Shown here piece by piece: positions 17,297-26,419 of a stretch of 64,000 bases of DNA (the stretch's first letter is position 1; every line of letters starts with the position of its first letter). The translations under genes were made by a program, and so were the position numbers. Source of the stretch: Jiangella endophytica (GTDB lineage Bacteria > Actinomycetota > Actinomycetes > Jiangellales > Jiangellaceae); the NCBI RefSeq assembly GCF_003427025.1, contig NZ_QVAI01000023.1, positions 46,665 to 110,664 of the forward strand, read 5' to 3'. The notes below the pieces were generated by a model that was not told the DNA's origin, searched no databases, and saw only the letters and a list, made by a program, of their open reading frames with translations.

Positions 17297-18340
17297 TCAC
17301 AGGCCGCCGAACAGCGCCACCTTCAGTGCGCCGGTGTCCGCGGGCCGGGCGAACACGTCGTAGGCGTCCTGCATCTCCTCGAGGCCGAACCGGTGCGTGA
17401 TGAGGCCGGTCACGCCGAGCTGGCCGGCCGCGAGCATGCGCAGCAGGATCGGTGTGGTGGCGGTGTCGACCAGCCCCGTGGTGATCGTGAGGTCGCGGAT
17501 CCAGGCGGTCTCCAGGTGCAGCGTCGCGGGCGACCCGTGCACGCCGATGTTGGCGACGTGGCCGCCGGGCCGCACCAGCTCGACGCAGCTCTCGAACGTC
17601 GCCGGGATACCGACCGCCTCGATCGCGACGTCCGCGCCGAGGCCGGCGGTGAGGTCGCGGACCCTCGCCGCGACGTCGTCGGCCGGGTCGAGCAGCACGT
17701 CGGCGCCGAGCGCTCCGGCCGCCTGGCGCCGACCGTGTGCCGGGTCGACGGCGATGATGTGCGCCGGGCTCAGCAACCGGGCCGTCATGATCGCGGCGAG
17801 GCCGATCGGGCCCGCACCGACGACGACCACCGTGTCGCCCGGCCGGATCCCGCCCGCCAGCACACCGACCTCGTACGACGTCGGCAGGATGTCGGCCAGC
17901 AGCACCGCGTCCTCGTCGCCGACGTCGGCGGGCAGCCGGTAGGTGGAGGTGTCGGCGAACGGGACGCGCACCCGCTCGGCCTGCGTGCCGTCGATGCGAT
18001 GGCCGAGGATCCAGCCGCCGCCGCCCAGGCACTGGCCGTACCTCGCCTCGCGGCAGTAGCGGCAGTGGCCGCAGGCGGAGATGCAGGACACCAGCACGCG
18101 GTCGCCGGGCGCGACGGTGTGCACGTTGCTGCCGACCTCTTCGACGGTGCCGACGGCCTCGTGGCCGAGCACGCGGCCCGGTTCGACGGTGGCGACATCG
18201 CCCTTGAGGATGTGCAGGTCGGTCCCGCAGATCGTGACGCAGTCGACCCGCACGACGGCGTCGTCGGGGCTCTTGACGGCCGGGTCCGGGACGTCCTCCC
18301 AGGACCGGCGGCCGGGGCCGTGGTAGACGAGTGCTTTCAT
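17297..18340 (-). CDS. zinc-dependent alcohol dehydrogenase
   Basis: A 347-residue medium-chain dehydrogenase oxidising or reducing alcohols/aldehydes with NAD(P). The catalytic zinc ligands are seen in TICGTDLHILKG and GHEAVG. Structural zinc is bound by the four Cys of CGHCRYCREARYGQC. The Rossmann motif is VVGAGPIGLAA. The C-terminus is complete. It is transcribed towards the stress protein gene and divergent from a second dehydrogenase gene (18478), which suggests a shared redox-stress context. The alcohol substrate is unknown. Confidence 0.92.
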   Translation of the reverse strand: MKALVYHGPGRRSWEDVPDPAVKSPDDAVVRVDCVTICGTDLHILKGDVATVEPGRVLGHEAVGTVEEVGSNVHTVAPGDRVLVSCISACGHCRYCREARYGQCLGGGGWILGHRIDGTQAERVRVPFADTSTYRLPADVGDEDAVLLADILPTSYEVGVLAGGIRPGDTVVVVGAGPIGLAAIMTARLLSPAHIIAVDPAHGRRQAAGALGADVLLDPADDVAARVRDLTAGLGADVAIEAVGIPATFESCVELVRPGGHVANIGVHGSPATLHLETAWIRDLTITTGLVDTATTPILLRMLAAGQLGVTGLITHRFGLEEMQDAYDVFARPADTGALKVALFGGL

Positions 18341-18477
18341 ACCTCCAGTCCAGCGCCCGGTGGCGACTCGGGGGAGAGGCGATGGACCCGCCGGATCCGG
18401 ACCATCGGCCCACCGCCGCAGCCCGGCGTGGGACGGTGAGGACCGGTGTACCGGCGGACGACGAGGAGATCACGCCC

Positions 18478-19500
18478 ATGCGCGGAGCAGTTCTGTACGC
18501 ACCCGGTGACGTGCGCGTCGAGGAGCGCGCCGACCCAGCCATCGAGGAGCCGTCGGACGCGCTCATCAGGGTCGTCGCCGCGTGCGTGTGCGGCTCGGAC
18601 CTGTGGCCGTACCGCGGTGTCAGCGCGCCGTCCCGGCCGGTGCCGATGGGGCACGAGTACGTCGGCGTCGTCGAGGAGACCGGCGCCGGCGTCAGCACGG
18701 TCGGCGTGGGCGACACCGTCGTCGGGTCGTTCTTCGCGTCGGACAACACCTGCGAGATCTGCCGCGCCGGCTTCCAGGCGCGCTGCGTCAACGCCGTCCC
18801 GATGGGCTCGCTCGGCGCGCAGGCGCAGTACCTGCGCGTCCCGCTGGCCGACGGCACGCTGGTGGCGACGCCCGGGCACCCGGATGACGACCTGGTGCCG
18901 AGCCTGCTGGCCGCGTCGGACGTGCTGGGCACCGGCTGGTTCGCGGCCGTCGCCGCGCAGGCCGGCCCGGGCCGCACGATCGCCGTCGTCGGTGACGGCG
19001 CGGTCGGCCTGCTCGGCGTGCTGGCGGCGAAGCAGCTCGGCGCCGAGCGGATCGTCGCGATGAGCCGGCACGCGCCCCGTCAGGCCCTGGCCCTCGAGTT
19101 CGGCGCGACCGACATCGTCACCGAGCGCGGAGACGACGGCGTCGCCCGGGTGAAGGAGCTCACCGGCGGGCTGGGCGCGCACGGCGTCATCGAGGCGGTC
19201 GGCACGCAGGAGTCGATGATGCAGGCGATCCGCTCCACCCGGCCCGGCGGGCACGTCGGCTTCGTCGGCGTCTCACACGGTGTCGAGCTGCCCGGCCGCG
19301 AGCTGTTCTTCGCGCAGGTGCACCTGCTGGGCGGGCCGGCGCCGGTGCGCCGGTTCCTGCCGGAGCTGATCGACCTGATCTGGTCGCGGCGCATCGACCC
19401 GGGCCGGGTCTTCGACCGGACCCTCCCGCTGGACGACGCCGCCGAGGCGTACGCGGCGATGGACGAGCGCCGTGCTGTCAAGGTGCTGTTGCGTCCGTGA
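18478..19500 (+). CDS. zinc-binding alcohol dehydrogenase family protein
   Basis: A 340-residue medium-chain dehydrogenase. Catalytic-zinc residues are in ACVCGSDLWPYRG and GHEYVG; the cofactor motif is VVGDGAVGLLGV. The structural-zinc loop is reduced: TCEICRAGFQARC has three Cys in the usual pattern but an Asp-Asn in place of the first, so that zinc may be bound differently or lost. The ATG at 18478 has GAGGAG nine bases upstream. The palindromic operator of the gntR gene begins 13 bases after its stop. Confidence 0.9.
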   Translation: MRGAVLYAPGDVRVEERADPAIEEPSDALIRVVAACVCGSDLWPYRGVSAPSRPVPMGHEYVGVVEETGAGVSTVGVGDTVVGSFFASDNTCEICRAGFQARCVNAVPMGSLGAQAQYLRVPLADGTLVATPGHPDDDLVPSLLAASDVLGTGWFAAVAAQAGPGRTIAVVGDGAVGLLGVLAAKQLGAERIVAMSRHAPRQALALEFGATDIVTERGDDGVARVKELTGGLGAHGVIEAVGTQESMMQAIRSTRPGGHVGFVGVSHGVELPGRELFFAQVHLLGGPAPVRRFLPELIDLIWSRRIDPGRVFDRTLPLDDAAEAYAAMDERRAVKVLLRP

Positions 19501-19512
19501 CGTCATCGGGTG

Positions 19513-19526
19513 TGCAATATATTGCA
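19513..19526. promoter_or_regulatory. perfect 14-bp palindrome at the gntR start
   Basis: TGCAATATATTGCA is a perfect palindrome whose last base is the A of the gntR start codon. It is strikingly AT-rich for this DNA and contains a TATAT centre. It is a strong candidate for autoregulation by the GntR protein; its overlap with the start implies a leaderless or very short transcript. Confidence 0.65.
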
Positions 19527-20176
19527 TGCCCGTTCCCAGTGGAGAGCCCGCCATCGGCCGCCGGCTGCTGCGCGACGACGTCTACGGCCGGCTGCGCGAG
19601 GCGATCGTCGGCGGCGTGCTCGTGCCCGGCGAGCAGCTGCGCGACGCCGAGCTGGCCGCCTGGCTGGGCGTCAGTCGCACGCCGGTCCGCGAGGCGCTGC
19701 TGCGGCTGGCCGAGGCCGGGCTGGTCGTCGCCCGGCCGGGCCGCTCGACGACGGTGAGCCCGCTGGACGTCCGCGACCTGCGCGATGCCCGCGACGTCGT
19801 GGCGGCGCTGCACGAGGTCGCCGTCCGCGAGGCGGTCGCCGGCCTCACCGCGGCCGACCTCGACACGATGCGCGACGCGAACGACCGGTTCCGCGCGGCG
19901 GTCCGCGGCGGCGACGTCGACGCGGCGATCCGCGCCGACGACGAGCTGCACGCCGTGCCCGTCACCGTCGCCGCGAACCGCGCGCTGGCCGCCGTGCTCG
20001 AGCGGTACACGCCGGTGCTGCGCCGGGCCGAGCGGCTGCGGTTCTCCACACTGGGCGGGCGCGCGTCCGTCGCCCGGCACGACGAACTGATCCGGCTGTG
20101 CACCGCCGGCGACGCGGACCGGGCGGCGGCCGTCGCCTTCGACACCTGGCACAGCCTGCCGACCACCGAGGAGTGA
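19526..20176 (+). CDS. GntR-family regulator (FadR/FCD type) of ACC deaminase
   Basis: A 216-residue repressor. The winged helix is [42 protein letters not shown] (about residues 17-58) and an all-helical FCD-type effector domain follows. There is no ribosome site before ATG 19526, and the operator palindrome touches the start, so translation is probably leaderless. The ACC deaminase gene starts 2 bases after its stop; a GntR gene beside acdS is a known actinobacterial arrangement. The ligand is probably an amino acid or a product of the deaminase reaction. Confidence 0.88.
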   Translation: MPVPSGEPAIGRRLLRDDVYGRLREAIVGGVLVPGEQLRDAELAAWLGVSRTPVREALLRLAEAGLVVARPGRSTTVSPLDVRDLRDARDVVAALHEVAVREAVAGLTAADLDTMRDANDRFRAAVRGGDVDAAIRADDELHAVPVTVAANRALAAVLERYTPVLRRAERLRFSTLGGRASVARHDELIRLCTAGDADRAAAVAFDTWHSLPTTEE

Positions 20177-20178
20177 CC

Positions 20179-21201
20179 ATGGCGCTGACCGACTTCCCCC
20201 GGCACCCGCTGACCTTCGGGCCCAGCCCGGTGCACCCGCTGCCGCGGCTGACGGCGCACCTCGGCGGCGCCTCGCTCTGGGCGAAGCGCGAGGACTGCAA
20301 CGCCGGTCTCGCCTACGGCGGGAACAAGACCCGCAAGCTGGAGTACATCGTCCCCGATGCGCTGGCACAGGGCGCCGACACGCTGGTGTCCATCGGCGGC
20401 TACCAGTCCAACCACACCCGCCAGGTGGCCGCCGTCGCCGCGTCGCTCGGCCTGAAGGCGGTGCTGGTGCAGGAGCGCTGGGTCGACTGGCCCGACGCCC
20501 TCAACGACCGCGTGGGCAACATCATGCTGAGCCGCATCATGGGCGCCGAGGTCCGGCTCGACCCGGCGGGCTTCGGCATCGGGTTCAAGGAGTCCTGGAC
20601 CCGGGCGATCGAGGACGTCACGGAGCGTGGCGGGCACCCGTACCCGATCCCGGCCGGGGCCTCCGACCACCGCCTCGGCGGGCTCGGCTTCGCGAACTGG
20701 GCCTACGAGGTCGAGCGGCAGGAGCGCGAGCTTGGCGTCTTCTTCGACACCATCGTGGTCTGCGCGGTCACCGGCTCCACCCAGGCGGGCATGATCGCCG
20801 GGTTCGCGGCGCTCGAGGAGGCCGGCGGCCGGCCGCGCCGGGTCATCGGCATCGACGCCAGCGCGACGCTGGACGCGACCCGCGACCAGGTCGCCCGCAT
20901 CGCCCGGGCCACCGCCGAGCTGATCGGCGTCACCCGGCCCCTGCGCGACGACGAGATCACCGTCCTGCCCGGCTGGGCCGGCGACCGCTACGGCGTCCCG
21001 GTGGAGTCGACGGTCGACGCCATCCGCCTCACCGGGCGGCTCGAGGGCGTGATCCTCGACCCCGTCTACGAGGGCAAGTCGATGGCCGGGCTGGTCGACC
21101 TCGTCACCGGCGGCCAGATTCCGCGCGACGCGACCGTCCTCTACGCGCACCTCGGCGGCCAGCCGGCGCTGAACGCGTACAGCGGGCTGTTCACGCACTG
21201 A
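20179..21201 (+). CDS. acdS: 1-aminocyclopropane-1-carboxylate deaminase
   Basis: A 340-residue PLP enzyme that opens ACC to 2-oxobutyrate and ammonia, lowering ethylene precursor levels in plants. The PLP Lys is residue 50 in [10 protein letters not shown]. The tell-tale pair Tyr297-Glu298 is in [12 protein letters not shown], and the C-terminus has [14 protein letters not shown] with the Leu typical of true ACC deaminase rather than D-cysteine desulfhydrase. Length fits the family (about 338). The ATG has GGAG five bases upstream and is coupled to gntR. The gene suggests association with plants or soil. Confidence 0.93.
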   Translation: MALTDFPRHPLTFGPSPVHPLPRLTAHLGGASLWAKREDCNAGLAYGGNKTRKLEYIVPDALAQGADTLVSIGGYQSNHTRQVAAVAASLGLKAVLVQERWVDWPDALNDRVGNIMLSRIMGAEVRLDPAGFGIGFKESWTRAIEDVTERGGHPYPIPAGASDHRLGGLGFANWAYEVERQERELGVFFDTIVVCAVTGSTQAGMIAGFAALEEAGGRPRRVIGIDASATLDATRDQVARIARATAELIGVTRPLRDDEITVLPGWAGDRYGVPVESTVDAIRLTGRLEGVILDPVYEGKSMAGLVDLVTGGQIPRDATVLYAHLGGQPALNAYSGLFTH

Positions 21202-21545
21202 CCTCGGCGGCCGGGAGGCCGAGCAGCACCTTGCCCCCGCGAGCGCGACGGCCGGCTCGTCGTGGAAGGCCCGTCGGCGATGACCTACGAGCTGACCGAC
21301 GGCGGCACCTGGGCCGACCTCGCGGCCGGGACCGCGCGGGCGTTCCCGGCGGTGGTCGATCGACCACCGCGACGGCTTCCTCCTGCTGCCCGGCGAGACG
21401 CTGGCGGGCGTCGTCGAGCGGTACGCGCGGGTCGTCGCCGAGACGGCCCGGCATGCCGGGCACGCGGACATCATCCGCGACTCGCTGGACGGCCGGACGT
21501 CGAGCTGGCGCGGCCGCTGTCGGTGCGGGGCGGCAGGATGAGGGG
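21202..21545 (+). pseudogene. possible gene remnant between acdS and the polymerase gene
   Basis: This 344-base gap has no intact gene but keeps protein-like stretches in shifted frames on the plus strand. Frame A at 21236-21358 reads RDGRLVVEGPSAMTYELTDG and on to AFPAVV. A second frame at about 21357-21492 continues as DHRDGFLLLPGETLAGVVER and then VVAETARHAGHADIIRDSLDG. A frameshift near 21355 would join them. I do not recognise the family. It may be a decayed coding tail or chance high-GC open frames. Confidence 0.35.
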
Positions 21546-23234
21546 GTGCAGCCTGTCGTGGTCCCGCAGCCCGACGGCTCGGTGCGTGTCGAGGGCCGGC
21601 GGGTCGCGCTGGGCGAGCTGCCCTCCGTCGTCGCGGCCGCCGGCGCCGCGGCGCGCTGGACCTGGGACGACACCAACCGGTGGTATCCGGGGCTGCTGAC
21701 CGCCGGGGTACGTGTCGAGCGGGCCCACGACCTGCGGCTGGGGCATCGCATCCTGCGGCGCTCGGCGCTGGTCTCGTGGCCCGGACCCGCCGACGCGCCG
21801 CCCGGGCCCTGGGACACCCTGGCGCCCGCGCCGCTGACGTCGTCCGACGAGCCCGCCATGCTGTTCGCCGCCCCGGGGCCGTCCGGCGACGTCCCCGGAC
21901 CCGACCCGGTCGCCGAACTGGCGGTGCAGGACGCCGTCGTGGCCGGGTCGGCGGCGGCCGGTCGGCTGCGGCTGCTGCTGGCGGCGGAGTCGGCGGGCGC
22001 GCTGGCGGCCGTCGAGATGTACCACGCCGGGCTGCCGTGGCTGGCCGACGTCCACGACGCCGTGCTGACCGAGACGCTGGGGCCGCGGCCGCGCCTCGGT
22101 GAGCGGCCGGCCCGGCTGGAGGAGCTGGCGCACCGCATCCGGGCCGCGCTGGGCGCGCCGGCCGGCCTCAACCCGGACTCCCCGCGCGACCTGCTCCGGG
22201 CCATCGAGCGGGCCGGCGTCGGTGCGCGCACCCTGCGCAAGTGGGAGCTCGAGCGGCTGGACCACCCGGTCGTCGAGCCGCTGCTGGAGTACAAGTCGCT
22301 CTACCGGCTGCTGACGGCGAACGGCTGGGCCTGGCTCGAGGCCTGGGTGCGCGACGGCCGGTTCCGCAGCGAGTACGTCGTCGGCGGCGTCGTCACCGGG
22401 CGGTGGGCGTCCAGCGGCGGGGGAGCGTTGCAGTTGCCGAAGAGCGTCCGGCGCGCCGTCGTCGCCGACCCCGGCTGGACCTTCGTCGTCGCCGACGCCG
22501 CGCAGCTCGAGCCGCGCGTCCTGGCCGCCATGGCCGGCGACGAGGTCATGGCGGCGGCCGGTCGCGGGCCCGACGGCCGGGGCGCCGACATGTACGCCGG
22601 CATCGTCGCGTCCGGCGCGGTGCCGACGCGCGAGCTGGCCAAGGTCGGCATGCTCGGCGCCATGTACGGCGGCACCACCGGGTCCAGCGGGCAGGTGCTG
22701 CCGCGGCTGGCGAAGACCTTCCCGCGCTCGCTGGCGTTCGTCGACGACGCCGCCCGGGCCGGCGAGCGGGGCGAGATCGTCACGACCCACCTGGGCCGGT
22801 CGTCGCCGCTGCCCGGCGCCACCTGGCACGAGGCGCAGTCCGGCGCCTACCAGGACGACGCCGGCGACGACGACGTCGCGAAGGCCCGGTCGTACGCACG
22901 GTCGTGGGGCCGGTTCACCCGCAACTTCGTCGTGCAGGGCACGGCCGCCGAGTGGGCGCTGTGCTGGCTGGCCTCCATCCGGCGGCGGCTGTGGGCGCTC
23001 GGCGCGGCCGACCTGCCCGACGGCCTGGTGCCGGCCCCGTTCGCCGGCCGCCCCCACCTCGTCTTCTTCGTGCACGACGAGATCGTCGTGCACACCCCCG
23101 CGGAGTTCGCCGACGCCGTGGCCGCCGAGGTCCAGGCCGCCGCGGCCGAGGCCGGCCGTCTCCTCTTCGGCGACTTCCCCGTCCGGTTCCCCCTCAGCGT
23201 CGCCGTCGCCACCAGCTACGCCGACGCGAAGTGA
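21546..23234 (+). CDS. DNA polymerase I-like protein (family A)
   Basis: A 562-residue family A polymerase. Motif A is DAAQLEPRVLAAMAGD with the catalytic Asp317; motif B is RELAKVGMLGAMYGG with Lys366 and Tyr374; motif C is VHDEIVVHTP with His510-Asp511-Glu512. The N-terminal third sits where the 3'-5' exonuclease domain lies in full-length enzymes but shows none of its acidic metal motifs, and there is no 5' nuclease domain. GTG 21546 has AGGA seven bases upstream. Actinomycetes often carry such a short extra polymerase beside full-length polA. It may act in repair; it is not linked to its neighbours in function. Confidence 0.88.
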   Translation: MQPVVVPQPDGSVRVEGRRVALGELPSVVAAAGAAARWTWDDTNRWYPGLLTAGVRVERAHDLRLGHRILRRSALVSWPGPADAPPGPWDTLAPAPLTSSDEPAMLFAAPGPSGDVPGPDPVAELAVQDAVVAGSAAAGRLRLLLAAESAGALAAVEMYHAGLPWLADVHDAVLTETLGPRPRLGERPARLEELAHRIRAALGAPAGLNPDSPRDLLRAIERAGVGARTLRKWELERLDHPVVEPLLEYKSLYRLLTANGWAWLEAWVRDGRFRSEYVVGGVVTGRWASSGGGALQLPKSVRRAVVADPGWTFVVADAAQLEPRVLAAMAGDEVMAAAGRGPDGRGADMYAGIVASGAVPTRELAKVGMLGAMYGGTTGSSGQVLPRLAKTFPRSLAFVDDAARAGERGEIVTTHLGRSSPLPGATWHEAQSGAYQDDAGDDDVAKARSYARSWGRFTRNFVVQGTAAEWALCWLASIRRRLWALGAADLPDGLVPAPFAGRPHLVFFVHDEIVVHTPAEFADAVAAEVQAAAAEAGRLLFGDFPVRFPLSVAVATSYADAK

Positions 23235-23258
23235 CCCTCCGCGACCCCGGCCTGTGTT

Positions 23259-23288
23259 TGCACTCAGTGCACGCTTGCACTTAGTGTA
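23259..23288. promoter_or_regulatory. two tandem operators before the tetR/MMPL genes
   Basis: TGCACTCAGTGCA (23259-23271) is a perfect 6-1-6 palindrome. TGCACTTAGTGTA (23276-23288) is a second copy with one mismatch, 17 bases further on. The second ends 5 bases before the GTG start of tetR. They are the obvious binding sites of that regulator. Confidence 0.75.
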
Positions 23289-23293
23289 AATCC

Positions 23294-23926
23294 GTGCCCG
23301 CCACTCAGCCCGACCGTCGCACGGCGTCGAAGGCGGCCCGGCGGCAGGCGATCATCGACGCCGCGTTGGGGCTGGCGCGCGAGCACGGCCGGCACGGGTT
23401 CAGCGTCGACTTGCTGGCCCAGCGGGCCGATGTCTCGCGGCGCACGGTGTTCAACCACTTCAGCTCCCTCGACGACGTCCTGCTGGCCGCGCACACGCAG
23501 GTGATGGACGTCCTGATCGACGACTTCGACCGGCGCTCGGCGGCGACGCCCGTGGGCGACGGGAGCCTGGCGTCGGTGTTCGACGAGCTCGGGGCGGCGC
23601 TGCGGGTCATCGACCTCGTCGGGCCCATGGCGACGCTGACCCACCTGCTCGACGGCCTCGACGACGACGACGAAGCCGGCCAGCGGCTGGTCCGCGAGGT
23701 CATGCACCGCACGACCGCGCGGCTGGCCGCCGACATCGCCCGCCGCAGCCCCGGCGCCGACGAGCTCGACATCGACCTGCTGGTCCATTCGCTCGTCGGC
23801 GGGCTGGTCGTCCTGCATGCGCACTGGAGCGCGCGCACCGGCGCCGCCGACGACGCCGCGTCGCGCCTGGTGTGGGCCGATCTGCTGGACCGACTGATCA
23901 CAACCGTCCGGAACGGGTACCGCTGA
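23294..23926 (+). CDS. TetR-family regulator of the adjacent MMPL pump
   Basis: A 210-residue TetR protein. The helix-turn-helix is FSVDLLAQRADVSRRTVFNHFSS (about residues 36-58). The start at GTG 23294 has no ribosome site and lies just after a double palindrome, which fits a leaderless, self-repressed transcript. The MMPL gene starts 57 bases downstream in the same direction, so it is likely controlled by the same operators. The ligand is unknown. Confidence 0.9.
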   Translation: MPATQPDRRTASKAARRQAIIDAALGLAREHGRHGFSVDLLAQRADVSRRTVFNHFSSLDDVLLAAHTQVMDVLIDDFDRRSAATPVGDGSLASVFDELGAALRVIDLVGPMATLTHLLDGLDDDDEAGQRLVREVMHRTTARLAADIARRSPGADELDIDLLVHSLVGGLVVLHAHWSARTGAADDAASRLVWADLLDRLITTVRNGYR

Positions 23927-23983
23927 CCCGTCATCGCCACGACCGGCGCGCCCCCGCGCCACGTCGCGAGGAGGCCTCACACC

Positions 23984-26419
23984 ATGGCAGAACTGCTCTA
24001 CCGGATCGGCCGGTTCGCCGCCCGGCGCGCCTGGCTGGTCGTCGCCGGCTGGCTGGCGGCCCTGGTCGCCGCCGGCGTGGCGTTCGCCGTCGCCGGTGGG
24101 ACGCTGAGCACGGCGATCACCATCCCCGGCACGCCGACGCAGCAGGTGACCGACCGGCTGGCCGCGGAGCTGCCCGAGGCGAGCGGCGGCACCGCCAACG
24201 TCGTCTTCCACACCGACGACGGCGCCGCGTTCACCGACGACCAGCGTGCGGCGGTCAGCTCGGCGCTGGCCGGCGCCGATGACGTCGACGGCGTGCAGGC
24301 GGTCATCGACCCGTTCGCCGGCGACGAGCAGCGGGCCGCCCAGCAGGAGCAGGTCACGGCCGGTCGGGCCCAGCTCGAGCAGGCCCAGGCCCAGCTCGAC
24401 GCCGCGACGGAGCAGGCCCGCCAGGCGGGCACGCTGGCAGAACTGCAAACCCAGCTCGACGCGCAGCAGGCGCAACTGGACGCGCAGAGCCGCGAGCTCG
24501 AGCTGGCGGCCGCCCAGCTGGACCTCGCCGCCGGCGTCCGCACGGTCTCCGAGGACGGGTCGGTCGCCGTCGGCGCCGTGGTCTTCGACGATCCCACCTT
24601 CAGCGTCACCACGGACACCAAGGACGCCGTGCTGGACCGCATCGGCGCCGACCCGATCGACGGCGTCCAGGTGGACTACGCGGCGGAGCTGGTGCAGAAC
24701 ACCGACGACCTCGCCGGGGCGGCCGAGCTCGTCGGCCTGGCCGTCGCCGCGGTCGTCCTCGTCGTGATGCTGGGCACGCTGGTCGCGGCCGGGCTGCCGA
24801 TCCTCACCGCCCTGATCGGCGTCGGCATCGCCGCGCTGGGCGCGCTGGCCTTCTCCGGCGTCGTCGAGATGATCTCCGTGACGCCGATCCTCGGCGTGAT
24901 GCTCGGCCTCGCGGTCGGCATCGACTACTCGCTGTTCATCCTCAACCGGCACCGCCGCCAGCTGCGCGAGGGCATGGAGGTCGACGAGTCCATCGGACTG
25001 GCGAACGGCACGTCGGGCAACGCCGTCGTCTTCGCCGGCAGCACCGTGGTCATCGCGCTGGTCGCGCTGAACGTCACCGGCATCGGCTTCCTCGGCCTCA
25101 TGGGCACGATCGCCGCGGTCGCCGTCGTCGTCGCCGTCCTGATCGCGGTGACGCTGACGCCCGCGCTGCTCGGCCTGCTCGGATGGCGGGTGCTGCCGCG
25201 CCGGGCCCGGCAGGTGACCGCCGACGCGGCGGCCCGTCGCGACGCCGTACGACCCATGGGGACGAGGCGCGCGGTGGCCGGTCTGGTCCTCGGCGTGCTC
25301 GCGCTGGCCGTCGTCGCGATTCCGTCGGCGTCCATGCGACTGGGTCTGCCCGACGGCTCGTCCGAGCCGGAGGACTCCACGCAGTACCGCGCCTACACGG
25401 TGGTCGCCGACGCGTTCGGCGCCGGCGTCAACGGCCCGCTCGTGGTGGTCGCCGACCTGCCCGGCGGTCTCGACGAGGCCGCGAGGTCCGCGCTCACGGT
25501 GGACGTCGGCCAGGAGCTGATGGCCCAGGACGACGTCGTCGCGGTGGCCCCGATCGGCGTCTCCGAGTCGGGCGCCGTCGCCGCCTTCCAGGTGCTCCCC
25601 GCCGACGGCCCGAGCAGCGAGTCGACGGAGAACCTCGTCCACCGGCTGCGTGACCTGCGGCTCGACGGCGCCCCGGACGTCACGCTGGCGGTGGCCGGCC
25701 AGGCCAGCGCGAACATCGACATCTCCGACAAGCTCGCCGACGCGCTGCCGGTCTACCTCGCCGTCGTCATCGGCCTGTCGCTGCTCATCCTGCTGGTGGT
25801 GTTCCGCTCGCTGCTGGTGCCGGTCATCGCGACCGGCGGGTTCGTGCTCTCCGTCCTCGCCGCGTTCGGCGGCGTCGTCGCGATCTACCAGTGGGGCTGG
25901 CTGGGCTCGCTGTTCGGCGTGCACGACGCCGGCCCGGTGCTGAGCTTCCTGCCGATCCTGCTGGTCGGCGTGCTCTTCGGGCTGGCGATGGACTACCAGC
26001 TGTTCCTCGTGTCGGGCATGCGCGAGGCCTACGTGCACGGCGAGCCGGCCCGCCTGGCGGTGGCTCGCGGCCTGCTGGCCGGCCGCGCGGTGGTGACGGC
26101 GGCCGCGATCATCATGATCTCGGTCTTCGGCGGGTTCGTCTTCTCCCACCTGGCGATGGTCCGGCCGATCGGGTTCGGCCTCGCCTTCGGCGTGCTGGTC
26201 GACGCGTTCATCGTGCGGATGACGCTGGTCCCGGCGCTCATGCACCTGGCCGGCAGCGCGGCCTGGTGGCTGCCGCGCTGGCTGGACCGGCTGCTCCCCA
26301 ACGCCGACGTCGAGGGCGCGGCCCTGGAGCGCCGCCACGCCCACGTCGTCGACGACCGGCCCACCGAGGAGGCGCAGCCGGTGGGTCAGTCCGGCCAGGC
26401 GGGGGACCGGCCGAGGTAG
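23984..26419 (+). CDS. MMPL-family RND transporter
   Basis: An 811-residue membrane pump with two six-helix halves. The first has a leading helix near residue 20, a large outer loop, and GVMLGLAVGIDYSLFILNRHRRQ; the second has LLVGVLFGLAMDYQLFLVSGMRE, the paired proton-relay regions of the family. The first outer loop carries a Gln/Leu-rich coiled coil (about residues 120-180). MMPL proteins export lipids or drugs. A good ribosome site GAGGAGG lies nine bases before ATG 23984. The last 34 bases overlap the end of the convergent gene. Confidence 0.93.
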   Translation: MAELLYRIGRFAARRAWLVVAGWLAALVAAGVAFAVAGGTLSTAITIPGTPTQQVTDRLAAELPEASGGTANVVFHTDDGAAFTDDQRAAVSSALAGADDVDGVQAVIDPFAGDEQRAAQQEQVTAGRAQLEQAQAQLDAATEQARQAGTLAELQTQLDAQQAQLDAQSRELELAAAQLDLAAGVRTVSEDGSVAVGAVVFDDPTFSVTTDTKDAVLDRIGADPIDGVQVDYAAELVQNTDDLAGAAELVGLAVAAVVLVVMLGTLVAAGLPILTALIGVGIAALGALAFSGVVEMISVTPILGVMLGLAVGIDYSLFILNRHRRQLREGMEVDESIGLANGTSGNAVVFAGSTVVIALVALNVTGIGFLGLMGTIAAVAVVVAVLIAVTLTPALLGLLGWRVLPRRARQVTADAAARRDAVRPMGTRRAVAGLVLGVLALAVVAIPSASMRLGLPDGSSEPEDSTQYRAYTVVADAFGAGVNGPLVVVADLPGGLDEAARSALTVDVGQELMAQDDVVAVAPIGVSESGAVAAFQVLPADGPSSESTENLVHRLRDLRLDGAPDVTLAVAGQASANIDISDKLADALPVYLAVVIGLSLLILLVVFRSLLVPVIATGGFVLSVLAAFGGVVAIYQWGWLGSLFGVHDAGPVLSFLPILLVGVLFGLAMDYQLFLVSGMREAYVHGEPARLAVARGLLAGRAVVTAAAIIMISVFGGFVFSHLAMVRPIGFGLAFGVLVDAFIVRMTLVPALMHLAGSAAWWLPRWLDRLLPNADVEGAALERRHAHVVDDRPTEEAQPVGQSGQAGDRPR

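Noticed and set aside
21191..21260. A minus-strand dehydrogenase tail reading [13 protein letters not shown]
   Set aside because: The text resembles a dehydrogenase C-terminus, but it is only about 15 residues and the frame upstream is the shadow of the polymerase gene.
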